The notes under the pieces are model-generated. The model did not search any database, had not been told where the DNA came from, and worked only from the letters and a program-made list of their open reading frames with translations. From assembly GCA_028023455.1 (NCBI GenBank), contig JAQFVV010000324.1:620001-684000 (forward strand): a stretch of DNA of 64,000 nt. Direction: 5' to 3'. The DNA comes from Epiperipatus broadwayi (taxonomy: Eukaryota > Onychophora > Udeonychophora > Euonychophora > Peripatidae). A program made the translations under genes and the position numbers. Each line of letters opens with the position of its first letter. Position 1 is the stretch's first letter. Shown here piece by piece: positions 13,006 to 24,439 of the stretch.

Positions 13006-15030
13006 ATATATTCATAAGTTATATAAATCAAGAAGATTAGTAGTGATCAGCAAAGATAATTATGATGGCAGGAATATATAAAGTTTCTTTATTAAAAGAA
13101 TTACTGTTTCTCCTTTTAGATTTTTAATATTCAGCTGATAGTATTTTCTGCCTTTCATGTCATTTTCAAAACTTTATCAATTAAATGTAGTCTAAACATT
13201 CCAGCAATTATAATTAATTTCGTTGTTTACTAACATTATTAATTAATATTCCATAACATAGGATTTAAATTTATTAATCAATTTCTATATATATTGAATA
13301 ATAGATTTTTTTATTATATATGTAGATAATCAAATATCTGCTTTTGTATATTTGTCAATTTCTATTATCCTAACAAAATTAAAAGAAGTCATTTAGTTTT
13401 TGCAACAGTCTGACTGTTATAATCTTAACATGAGTTATAATTCACTTAAACCAATTATAATTTAATCTGAAATACACATACATTTTCAAAAAAAGTAAAT
13501 ACAGAGTAATAAATAAAGTAAAAATAAACTAATACTTACACATATTTAAAAAGAAAAAAGAAAAAGAAAAATCACATCATAGTAAAATAGCCATAAACTA
13601 ATAAGTCTAATAAACTTAAGAAACAAATTTCTATTTTGTTTTATGGTTTTTAAAAAATAAAAGATCTAAATTAGTAACAAAATGGAATACTATTTACTCA
13701 TACATCAACCTGCTAGTGTAGAGAATGGATCTGCTATACATCTACCAGACCAATGCCAGCAATGGATGAGCCAACATTAATTAACAAAGTGTATTTATTA
13801 TTCATCTGTACAATTTTATTATGTCAATAAATATATTTTTAAAATAAATTAGTACAAAATGTAGCAAGTAGAAAGGGTGGCAGTGGCAATTATTTTTAAA
13901 TCACCTGACATAACATTATCAAAAATAAGTGGGAGGAAACTAATCACTTAAACATCATTTATTATTATACTGATTATAATATTTAAATACAAGTATATTG
14001 TCTTTACAGAATTTAATGTAAATTTTTGCTTATGTTGCCAAAAATTTTACAGGCATGGTATACACACATTGGAGATGAGGAGGAAAAGTACATTAAATTA
14101 TTGTGTATCCAGCAAAATTTTCAGGGTTGGCAAAGGTGCTGAATTATAATAATACCACCTATGTTAGCTGAATAATTATTTTGCATAAATATGGATATTT
14201 TGGTTAATCTGAGTCTTTTAAATCATAATATAAATCTACATATATTTCATTTTTTAGAATTTCTGTGTCTTAATTTAGGAGTTTAAATAAACTTTTAAAA
14301 ACGGATAAAGTAGTTCTTTCATCAATAGTTCCAAAATTAATAAAAATCAAATTCAACATATTACTATTATAGTTATTAATACAATTATTTTGTTTAATTA
14401 AAAAAATAATGACTTTTTAAATCATAATATATTTAATATTATTTTTATTGCATTTGTGAAGTAAATTACAGTTTTTCTTACTAGTAATATAACCACATCA
14501 TATTCAGATTTACAATTTTGCTTCAGAGTCGGGCATTTTTCTTCATCTAAATCTTTATCTTTCATTTCAAAAAGAACTAGATGAATATTTACCAACAAAT
14601 AATGGATGATAAACAGAGTTTCTACTGGTTGGCTAATGAATAAATTTGAATCAATTCTCAATTGTATTAAATTTAAAAAATGAAGGTTAATAGTCAGAAA
14701 TTAATTTGGAATGGTCTGAGGCTAAAAATATTATATAAATGTAGGTTTTAGAGAGATTATTTGAATAAGGTAGTTGCTAATTAAAACAGATTTTATATAA
14801 TTGCACTTCTTCTTCAATTGCATGTTGTAAATATTAATATCCAAAAGTTTATTAGATTGAATTTACATAACTTTCAAGTACTGCATATAATATTTGAAAT
14901 TTATAATAGTTTTAGAAAACTTCTTATTAAATTTAATCTTGATGTCTAGTTTATTTACCTGAAGTTATAAACATTTGTAATCTTTTTCATTCACTAATAA
15001 TAGTTATCTTATTCCAAAATCTATACTGAA
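13005..15030. other. A+T-rich non-coding stretch
   Basis: No supported gene. The open frame at about 14422-14661 (-) has no recognisable motif and is likely chance. Confidence 0.5.
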
Positions 15031-15595
15031 TTTTATGTTCCCTCCTCTAACATTCTTTTATAACAAGAAGCTCTATATTTTTATTTATTTTCATTTCCAT
15101 TGCTTTTGTCTGTTTATTTTTTCTTAATTATACTAATATTTAGATTAGGAAAAGGTCATATTCAAACATCACATGATTTTTTGAGCAAGTTACCATATAA
15201 TTAAAGTATATTATGCAACTAATAGATCTTTCACTTTAATAAATTAGTATTTATAACATTCTGAGAAATTGTCCACACAATTTGTAGGTTTTACAAAATT
15301 ATTATAATTTATTCTACAAAGGGTAACTTTTCTCATACTCATACAGTTAATAATATTCTCTTTGGTTAAGTACATTATATATTATTATTAATCATTTACT
15401 AGGCTAGAGATTATTATATCATTTTTATTCCAATTGTAAACTTTCAACTTAATTGAAGATTAACATATTTTTCTTGTTAAGTGCAACCAAATGATATCAT
15501 TTAATCAATCTCATCACTCTTTATTTCTATGTCTAAGATCTTAGGTATATTTAAAACTTTTATTTTATAAAATTCATTCTTTACACATAAAGAAA
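15030..15595 (-). repeat. Hammerhead-associated repeat family, minus-strand copy without its 5' end
   Basis: The + strand text at about 15385-15560 (TTAATCATTTACTAGG; AATTGAAGATTAACATATTT; AACCAAATGATATCATTTAA) is closely matched at 33195-33330 and 61580-61700. Strand is assigned by the hammerhead strand of those copies. The hammerhead end itself is missing here: the copy stops at about 15595, where an oppositely oriented copy begins. Confidence 0.5.
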
Positions 15596-15597
15596 GA

Positions 15598-15900
15598 CAA
15601 CTAATTGAAGATTATTGGTTTAGCCAGAAATTCAAATTTGGGGATCATTTACATTTTTCTGATTAAATTATTCATATGTTTAATTAAAACATGGAAAAAT
15701 AGAAGTTTTAAATATATCTAATATAAAATAAAAGTTTTAACTATACCTAAGATATTACACATGGAATAAAAGGATATTGATTGTTGTATTGAATAAAAAT
15801 AAATAATTTAATCTTCAATTAAATTTGAGGTGATGACATAATTTCTAATGTAATAAATAATTAATAATAGTCATTAATGTATCTATCTAAAAAAATGTTG
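15598..15900 (+). repeat. Hammerhead-associated repeat family, plus-strand copy with degenerate 5' motif
   Basis: It begins with an eroded version of the motif (GCCAGAAATTCAAATTTGGGGATCATTT at 15623-15650, split across the GAA, stem III and TTGG parts). The body at 15700-15790 and 15810-15840 is the reverse complement of the preceding minus-strand copy (for example AAGATATTACACATGG). The two copies therefore sit end to end as an inverted pair. Confidence 0.5.
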
Positions 15901-15988
15901 GGAGTAACATCTGTACAATACATTGAAGTAATTTGATATTGATAAATTATGAATAAAAATGATGAACCACATGTGTTTGTGACTGGAA

Positions 15989-16160
15989 CCAATTGAAAAG
16001 TTCTGAGTGAGTCAGAAATATATCTTGAGAGTCATTTATTTGTTTTAGATGTCTTTATTCATCTGATTTAAAGGGTGTATGGAAAATATAAGTTTTAAAT
16101 ATCCTAATCCAATAGTCTTTTTTTCTGCATGTTAAATATCAACTTTATTTTTGTTTACTT
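15989..16160 (+). repeat. Hammerhead-associated repeat family, short plus-strand copy
   Basis: The motif at 15989-16028 keeps CCAA, GAA (16015-16017), ATATAT (16018-16023), C (16024) and TTG. The core box is degraded to TTGAAAA and stem II is poor, so it should be inactive. The tail GTCATTTATTTG ... TCTTTATTCATCTGATTTAAAG matches the copy at 10393-10440. Confidence 0.5.
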
Positions 16161-16276
16161 TAATATGATCTTTTATTACAGTGATGATTTCACATATTCT
16201 GATAACATCCCATAGAACCCAGTCAATACTAAATGTTTCATTTTTCATTCAGTTATTATAAGGAGATCTTTAGATA

Positions 16277-17137
16277 GGCAAAACTCTCTCCATACAGTAG
16301 TGCCACTCTAAGCAAGACAGAGTAATCAATGGATGCCAGAAGGCTTGTGCATAAAATCCCTATCTAGGGCCTACTCATTCAATATCCCCAATCTAGTTTC
16401 TGGCTTATGGCCTTCATTAGTGAGGAGCCTTGGATCTGAGGGCACTGTACCTAGATTTTAGGATCTAATGCAACCCTCCAGCAACCACCTTTTAACTCTA
16501 CATAACTACTAAACTATGAGAATAAAATTAAAAACACAGAAATTTTCAATCTAAGCTCAATAGCTCAAATAGTCATATGGTCTGAACTCAGTTCAGCACC
16601 CATACATTTTGGTGTCTTTGGCTCTTTACCAACTATAGACACCAACTTCCTATAAGGCAGGATTGGTATTAAACCTTAAAACATCACATGATCACTATCT
16701 TCCATGCTTGCTCATAACTGTTGTTATAATAGACAAAACTCTCTCAATGCAGTAGTGCCACTCTAAGAAAAACAGAGTAATTAATGGATGCCAGAAGGCT
16801 TGTGCATAAAATCCCTATCTAGTGCCTACTCATCCAATATCCCCAAACTAGTTTCTGGCTTATGGCCTTCATCAGTGAGGAGCCTTGAATATGAGAGCAC
16901 TGCACTTAGATCTTAGGATCTAATGCAACCCTCCAGCAGCCACCTTTTAACTCTACATAACTACTAAACTATGAGAATAAAATTGAAAACACACAGATAT
17001 TTTCAATCTAAGCTCAATAGCTAAAATAGTCTGTCTTGCTTAGAGTGGCACTACTGTATGGAGAGAGTTTTGCATATTATAACAACAGTTATGAGCAAGC
17101 ATAAAAGATAGTGATCATGTGATGTTTTAGGTTTAAC
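16277..17137. mobile_element. Composite inverted-repeat element with 14-bp flanking duplication
   Basis: The 861-bp block is flanked by identical 14-mers GAGATCTTTAGATA at 16263-16276 and 17138-17151. Inside, a unit of about 297 bp occurs twice in direct orientation (16279-16574 and 16734-17031) with only scattered differences. The right part (16669-17137) is an inverted-repeat element with arms of about 105 bp. The left unit lacks the outer arm, but its first 44 bp are complementary at 43 of 44 positions to 17031-17074. There is no coding capacity. It could be a non-autonomous inverted-repeat transposon or a template-switched dimer; a 14-bp duplication is longer than most cut-and-paste families make. 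Confidence 0.7.
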
Positions 17138-17339
17138 GAGATCTTTAGATATATTATAACTTTATTGTCACAATTTTCTAATGAAAACTTTTATCTAGTG
17201 CTAAATCTGAATCTGGAAAATTGCATTAACAGAATGTAATAAGTTATTCATCAGTTTAAATTAAAATTTGAGTTTTTAGTGATATTATTATTAACATAAT
17301 AATAATAACTGAATGGTTTTATTTCTTGGACATTTTTAA

Positions 17340-17425
17340 GAAAGTCATTTACTGGAAGTGACAGAGTTGAAACCATGATCTATGGATTTTATATAAGCTA
17401 AAGAATTTGCCATTCTATCATTGCA
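17340..17425 (-). repeat. tRNA-derived SINE remnant
   Basis: On the minus strand a box-B-like GGTTTCAACTCTGTCA is preceded by a tRNA-like AGAATGGCAAATTC segment. The end resembles 54330-54350, suggesting the same SINE family. Weakly preserved. Confidence 0.35.
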
Positions 17426-17858
17426 CTCAACTATGCAAAACCTTACAGTTTTTATTATTAGAATATGAAACATTCTGACAATTTTTTATTTCTAACTCTC
17501 AATTCAAAATGTTTTAAATACATTATTTTTAAATTCTAATTCAAATGAATGATCAATATCTTTTCAGATAATATGGAGTCCAGAAGCAAACATAGAAATG
17601 TGTTGCAAAAATGATGTTTAAAATTTATAGAAAGTTATCAGTCTGCTCAACATTCAGCAAGATCCAATAATACACTTTATAATCTCCTCTCTTTTCTATT
17701 ACAAGTTCAAATACAAGTAAAATATTATTATTCCAAAATTCCTGATTTTATACATTTTTACAATTTCAAGATTTAATCTTTTACATCATCATTGTAAAAC
17801 CAAACTCTACTAATATATATATATATGTTAATTCTAATATTTTCATGGATAAAAGATG

Positions 17859-18098
17859 TCATATTATTATTACTGTTTGTGGGATATTCCGTGTAGTGAA
17901 AAAGCTAAATGCTGACGTTTTAGTACAATAACAAGTACCTTCCTCAGAGCGTCCTCTTTCTCAAATCATAAGAGGACACTCTGAGGAAGGTATTTGATAT
18001 TGTACTGAAACGTCAGCATTTAGCTTTTTCACTACACGGAATATCCCACAAATAGTAATAATAATATGATATCCCATAAATAGTAATAATAATATGAT
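17859..18098. mobile_element. Foldback element, about 100-bp arms, 13-nt loop
   Basis: Left arm 17859-17957 and right arm 17971-18070 are nearly perfect reverse complements separated by 13 nt. The outer ends run into short (AAT)n-type sequence. The last 28 bp of the right arm (18043-18070) are duplicated in tandem at 18071-18098. Each arm carries a hammerhead-like string; the right arm version is the better one. Confidence 0.75.
17975..18020 (+). ncRNA. Hammerhead-like motif (ACGT type) in the foldback right arm
   Basis: CTGAGGA (17981-17987) satisfies the CUGANGA core because position 7 is free. A weak stem II with one bulge follows, then GAA (18007-18009), ACGT (18010-18013) and C at position 17 (18014). 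Stem I supports only about 2 bp. In the left arm (minus strand) the same motif has AAA instead of GAA, so at most one arm could be active. Inference from pattern only. Confidence 0.3.
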
Positions 18099-18099
18099 A

Positions 18100-21050
18100 T
18101 ATATATATAATAAGAAGCTCACTGCAATTAGATTATTAATTTATGCTTTTTGTTTAATTTTGATTTAAATATATGTACAGATTAATTTATTTATTGTAAA
18201 AAGTTAAAGATTATTGTTGAAATTTTATTTGAGTAATAGAAGTTTTTGAATAATAACTATTCAGATTAGTAATATGCTACTTATTTGATAATGTACAAAA
18301 TATTATGCTGATTAAAAACAAAAGAACAGTTTTTCTTTAAGACAGTTTGGGGCACACCTTATAGTATGGTATAAAAAAAAATTTCTATCTCACTATTTAA
18401 TTTTCTTTAGAAACAAAATAAACTGGCAATCTAGATTGTCCTTTTGATTGGTTAGAATCCTATTTATAACAATAATCATCACAATTTCTTTATCCCTAAT
18501 TTGATTAGAAGTTAAAAAAAAGAAAAGTACTTTCCAGAAAAAGCAGTCAAAATATTATATTGTAGCGTGATTAGAAAGCAAGTATATACAATAAAAAAAT
18601 ATTATTTTTAATATATATAACATCATCACTATTAGCAGCCATATATAAGTAATTATATGAATTTTAATCCCCCTCTGACCCCAAAAGATGGAAATATGGT
18701 TATACAAATTGTATTGTTATAGTTTACTACAGAGTGATAATGACTATATGAGAGGTGCATAACAGTCAGTACTTGCACTATCTTAAGTGATTGAAGACAT
18801 TAAAAAAAGATGGTAAAATATGAAAAGAAAAAACATAGAGATGATTATTTTAATTATAAATATTAGTAATAATGATTAGTGAACTATTATGAAATGATAT
18901 TGCCAATAATAAAGTGATGATGGAAGATTTTCACATTAATAAAGTAAAATTTTTACAGTAAATAATTAAAATGCACATTGACACTTAGAGCAGTTTTTAA
19001 GCATGAAGTATATTGTAATTGTTGGAGTCACAACTAAAAACCTAATGACTGCTTCTCTAAAAAATTGATTTTGCAACTATAAACACTAATAGACTAAGAA
19101 GCCAAGAATACATATTGCAAACAGACAGTTAATAATTATTGGAAAAATAAAGGGAGGGGGAATGATATGTAGATGACCATAAAAAACACTTGGTAGGCTC
19201 AAAAGTGACATAAACTGCTTTCTAGTTGTATTATAATATCTAGTCAATTATTAAAACTGCCTGAAAAATAAATCAGATCAACAATGCTTTGGATAAGAAC
19301 ATTACTTTATTCTATTTTCTGCTACAATGTTAAATTAAACTTTAGTCACTTATTCTAATATTATGCTATCATTATACTAACTAGTTTATATAAGCATAAT
19401 TTTGTTTACTTTTGTCATATTTTCTTCTTTTTTTTAAAAACCTCCATTTCATGTTTAATACTATAACTTATTTATTTATTTTCATTTTAACTCATCCTAT
19501 CTCAACTTTAAATGTTTTTTTGCTCATTTTAATTATTTTTGATATATATATATATTCTAACCCAGTTATTCATTATATCTTTAGAAATTTAACTCTTTAT
19601 TTTTATTAGTTTAGTTTATTTGCACTTGTGACACTAATTTTTCTGGTTGTTGCTAAGGCAACCAAAATAAAAGCAACATATCCATTAATTTTCCAATATG
19701 ATCTAAAATACTTTTCATATAATACAATTGTACATTCAATTCTCTTAAGCTATGCCACGATTGTAATAATAACAATAATTGATCACTTATTAATTTAAAG
19801 AATAATTATAATAATATTAATCCCAGGGTTCTTTGTTTCATGTAAGGAAATGCTCGGCAGTAGTGTGTTGTCGGATATGACTGGCATTCTGGTCGACTAT
19901 AGGAAACATTTATTTTACTTAAATTCAATGTGTCTTCATCTCTCATATCAACTGCTATATTATTTAAAGAGATGATAATTCTATTCAATAATGACGTATA
20001 ATTTTGAATAACACAGCCCTTTTTTTTTTTTCAGAATCTCAGTCAGAATAATAAAAAGACAAGGGTGCTTTTTGTGTCCTTCCATCATCCATGACAACAC
20101 AATAATATAACTAAGATTTATTACTTAGACAATTTAACTAAATGGGAATGGAATAATGTGCAACCAAAGTTAATGGTTTGGAAATAAATTCTTTTTTTTA
20201 TTTTTTATACAAAGGTGAATGTTTAGTCTTAAGTTTTCAACTCCATAAATAATTATCATTAAACTAAAATATAATGACATATTCCGATCTGCTTAAATTT
20301 ATTTATCTGGTATATTAAGTCTTTAAGAATTTGGAATGATTTCGGACTCAAGAAAAGGTATTGCAAATATTGTGCAAACACTTATATTTAGCATATAAAA
20401 ACAAAAAAAATGAATCTACAACAAATTTTAACAAGACTATAATTTATTATTATCACAAAAAAAAAAAAATATATGAACATTTATTCAATAATCCCATAGT
20501 AATACAAAAATATAAAATATAACTGACATTAATCTGTATACTCTTTTGGTTATGGGCTAGAGGTTACTACTTCTCCTGTATGCAATCATATGGATTGATT
20601 AACTAAAAGTACATTTCATTACCAATACATTGTTTATTATAGTTTGATAACCTTGTAGAAGCTTTTATTCAAAATTATTGACTAACTATTTTTTTTTTTT
20701 TTAAATGATTAATCCCATCATATGCAATACGCAAAATATTAAATTTATTTCTAATACATTTACTTTATTTATGGTCTTTAATGGGATAACCTATTCTAAT
20801 TATAGGCCAGTTATCAGAAGTTACACTTACCATCTTACATTTAACTTAATGCTAACTTAAGTTAAGATATAAATTTTATTCATACGTATAATTTTAAAGA
20901 TGAGTATTATTTAATTACTAACCAGAATTAAATATTACATTTGAATATTCCTTCAGTAAATAAGCATTTTAAATTATGCAATTTTAATTACTTTCTCCAT
21001 TGATTTACTTGTCAAATACTAGCAATATTTAGCAGCACACTACAGATATT
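18100..21050. other. A+T-rich non-coding stretch
   Basis: No gene seen. The open frames at 19412-19609 and 19806-19988 lack recognisable domains. Confidence 0.5.
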
Positions 21051-21059
21051 GATCTTAGT

Positions 21060-21560
21060 TACTAACGCACTATTTATACTAAAGTGGATCTTGAGGAACT
21101 AACACCTCCAATATAACCTTTATCTTGCCCGAACTTTCAAAATTAAGCACAATAATCAACACCTTCCATGGTGGAGCTATCTTTATTTTCACATGAGGAA
21201 TATGGAATAACCACGAAGGTCTGTAAAGTAATCTACTACATTAAAATATTTTGGTGGTTTCTTGCCTCTTACTTGGGCATACAACGAACACACACCAAAT
21301 ACAATCCTCTCCTGGGATTTAAACGAATGAAACATATTAAATGCTAGATAAATTCTTGATCGTCCTATCTATGAGAATCGATCACTTGGGCTATAAACAT
21401 ACCCAAACATTATATTTAAAATCTTCCTCTCATGGAAAACAAAGCTTTTGGGGAGATCATTTTTCATCCCACAAAATAAATACATTATAATTATTACCTA
21501 TGCGAATATTAAGCATATACCAATGCTATATCTGGGCAGGATAAGTAAATACACTGATTA
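21060..21560. other. Unexplained segment with more G+C and CpG than its flanks
   Basis: This stretch has more complex sequence than the surrounding poly(T)-rich DNA, but no long open frame and no RNA gene I can support. It could be a decayed repeat of the same kind as 10760-13005. No function proposed. Confidence 0.3.
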
Positions 21561-24430
21561 TAATAAACTTATGTTACCGTGTATACTTTAATCAACATCT
21601 GAAATCAATGGACATCATAGAATAAAAGTATAATAATTTTAATTTTAATAAAGGAACATTCAAAGATAGTTGGTAGCATACTATCTTAAACTAAATAAAG
21701 TGGATGTGTTATTTAAGAATAATTAGGAATAAATTCCTCAATTAATACAGTATAAATTCGTTTCAAAACTTTAACAAGAAATATTTTGTTATAGCATTTT
21801 TTTTTTTTTTTTTAGTTACTTCTGATAATTTTCAATATTTATTTCACCCCTTAAATATCTAAATATTTTTCTTTTACGTATCTAACATACAAAATTTCTA
21901 CCTATAAATGTATGTAATAATTAAAACATATTTTATAGATTTTTTTTTTCTTTCGTGTTAAATATCAACTTAACCTATAATAATTATATTAAAACATACC
22001 TTTGTTATTACAAGGCTATTAAATATCACTTGACCATACAGACTTTAACCTATGTGATATAACAAAAAAAATACATATTATTTATAACTTAGTTTAAAAC
22101 AATCATTAATTAACAAGTGCATACTCTCTCATTAGAAAATGTTTTTCTGTTGAGCAATTGGTCCAGGTGAAGAGCTTTATCCAGTCGTATTTCACGAAGC
22201 AAGTTTAAAAACAATAAACGCATGGTATTATTTCCTTTAAATAAAAGTTTTCTCTTATTTTGTGCGTTTAATAAATTAGGTAAAGAAACATATAGCAGAA
22301 TTGAAGATTAATTCTTACTTGAATTAAACTACTACAATTTTGGGATCCAAGAAAATAAAATATACATATTCTAACATAACGAACAGTTGATGATAGACGA
22401 TAAACATACACAATTTTTTTTTTTTATTGACGATACGTATACTTATTAGCTAGCTTACTTATGGACGAAAATGCATAATTTTCTGAGAGATTATTATGAT
22501 AATAACTGCAGTCAATTTACGTGTACATGAAGTTTTAATAATTCCAACTGATGTATAATATAATATATCATTTATTTTTATCATTAAGTCACTAAGATAT
22601 TTGGTTTTGTTCATACTTTAGGAATTATAATTTTTTTTTTTTTTAAAGGTAACTTCTCCGTAAGAATGCCCCTATATAACTTTTCCTATATTTACTCTGA
22701 GAAAGTTTATATATTTTTTTTTATATATATATATTTTTTTAAATATACAGGTGCATAATTTAATCTTATTTATCATTATTATTATTTCCAGACAATTCTT
22801 GGTGAATAAAACATATTTTAACGTATGTAACTACATTACTTGTAAAGGCAGACAATATTGAGAAAGAGCGCGAAAATGTTTTTAGTTGATTTTCCTTGGT
22901 TTCAAAATATTTCTTTCAATTATTTTTTTTTTTCTATACCAAGAAAATATCAATAAAGGACATAAAGTTAATAAATAATTATTTCTCACTTGGAAATCAT
23001 TTATCTTCCTTAATTTAGACATAATAACACTTTTCGTGATTCCCTTAGTTAATTCTGTCATTTTTAACTTTAGCGTGAGACAATAAATTTTTAAGTATAA
23101 AAGGTCTTTAAATAGGTAGATGGCAAAGAAAATCAGGATATCTTATCAAAAAAATTTAGCCACACATTATATTATTAAAATTTTACTCTGATTACATTTA
23201 TTTCTGCAAAATAAAATGAAAAAAATTGAGTTACCAAATTTCAGCACTGTTCCTTCCTTGAAAACTAAAAGCAGACTATCTATTTTTTTTTTCTTCAAAG
23301 AAATGATCTTGATTATGAAATTGGTTGTTGGTTTTTTTTTTATTTTTTTTTTTTTTACTTTAGCGACCTCTTCCAGAAAAATAATCATTTGATTATAACA
23401 TAAACAAAAGAAAGGAAAAACCTATTACAATCATATAGTTTTAGTATTATTTACCTGGATTACAAAGTAATTTGACAATATAAAAAAAATAATAAATACA
23501 TTAAATTAACAATCAGTGATGTATAATTCTTTAAACATTATATTTTTTTTTCTTTATTTTTTTTTTTTTTACAAAAAGAAATTACCAGAAGTTATTGTGC
23601 TTTATGATAAGACACTCATCCACTCCCCTCTCTACCCATCCAAAATCAATTACTGTTTAGCTTTTATACCATATTAATTTGCTCTAATTATTAATATCTC
23701 AATTAAATTATTCATGTTCTTTCTTTAAAATGACATTGAGTTATTAAATCTATTAGTTATTCACCCAAAACATGCCAAAGTGAGTGAATAGCATACTTTA
23801 TTAATCAATTATTACTATTGTTATTTTATCTTTTTATTTCTTTAAAGAATAGCATCATTTTCCTGCAGAAATAATGCCAAGTAAACCAAGTGTCAATAAC
23901 ACTAGGTTACAATATATATATATATATTACTAATCATTATCCAATATAAAACACAATGATCTTCCCCAGTACATATATTTTGGCTACAACTTAGCCATTT
24001 CAAGAATTCTTTATTCTATAGTTGTAAACATTTGTGAGTTTAGTCAGAATAGTGGTCGTAGCTTCTTATATAAACAGATTTACTTGATATATTTTATATC
24101 AAAGTGTGAATGATGGATTGCATCAAATATTTTGCTGAATTCATTGACTAACAGATTGGAAGAAATGGATATTTTTTAACAAAGAAAGTAGTTTGCTAGA
24201 GTGTATAAAACTATCACACCTTATTTCTCATATTAATTACATGCAAGTATACTTATGCTAAAATTCATTTAAAACAGATTAAAGCCTTAAATTAAAAAAG
24301 GATGTATAGATGTATAATTTGATTTAGCAATAGATAGAATAATAAAAAATATTATTGATGAATTATGAATAATTACAATGATTAGGAATTGTTAGAAATA
24401 AGTAAAATGCTTTATTAATTTTACTTTATT
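21560..24430. other. Poly(T)-rich non-coding stretch
   Basis: Many oligo(T) runs of 8-20 nt, for example near 21800, 22400, 22630, 23340 and 23560. No gene recognisable. Confidence 0.55.
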
Positions 24431-24439
24431 GATTTAGGC

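Noticed and set aside
21120-21240. Resemblance of CCCGAAC ... AATTAAGCA to 5S rRNA
   Set aside because: Similarity is patchy and needs a large deletion; no internal control region intact.
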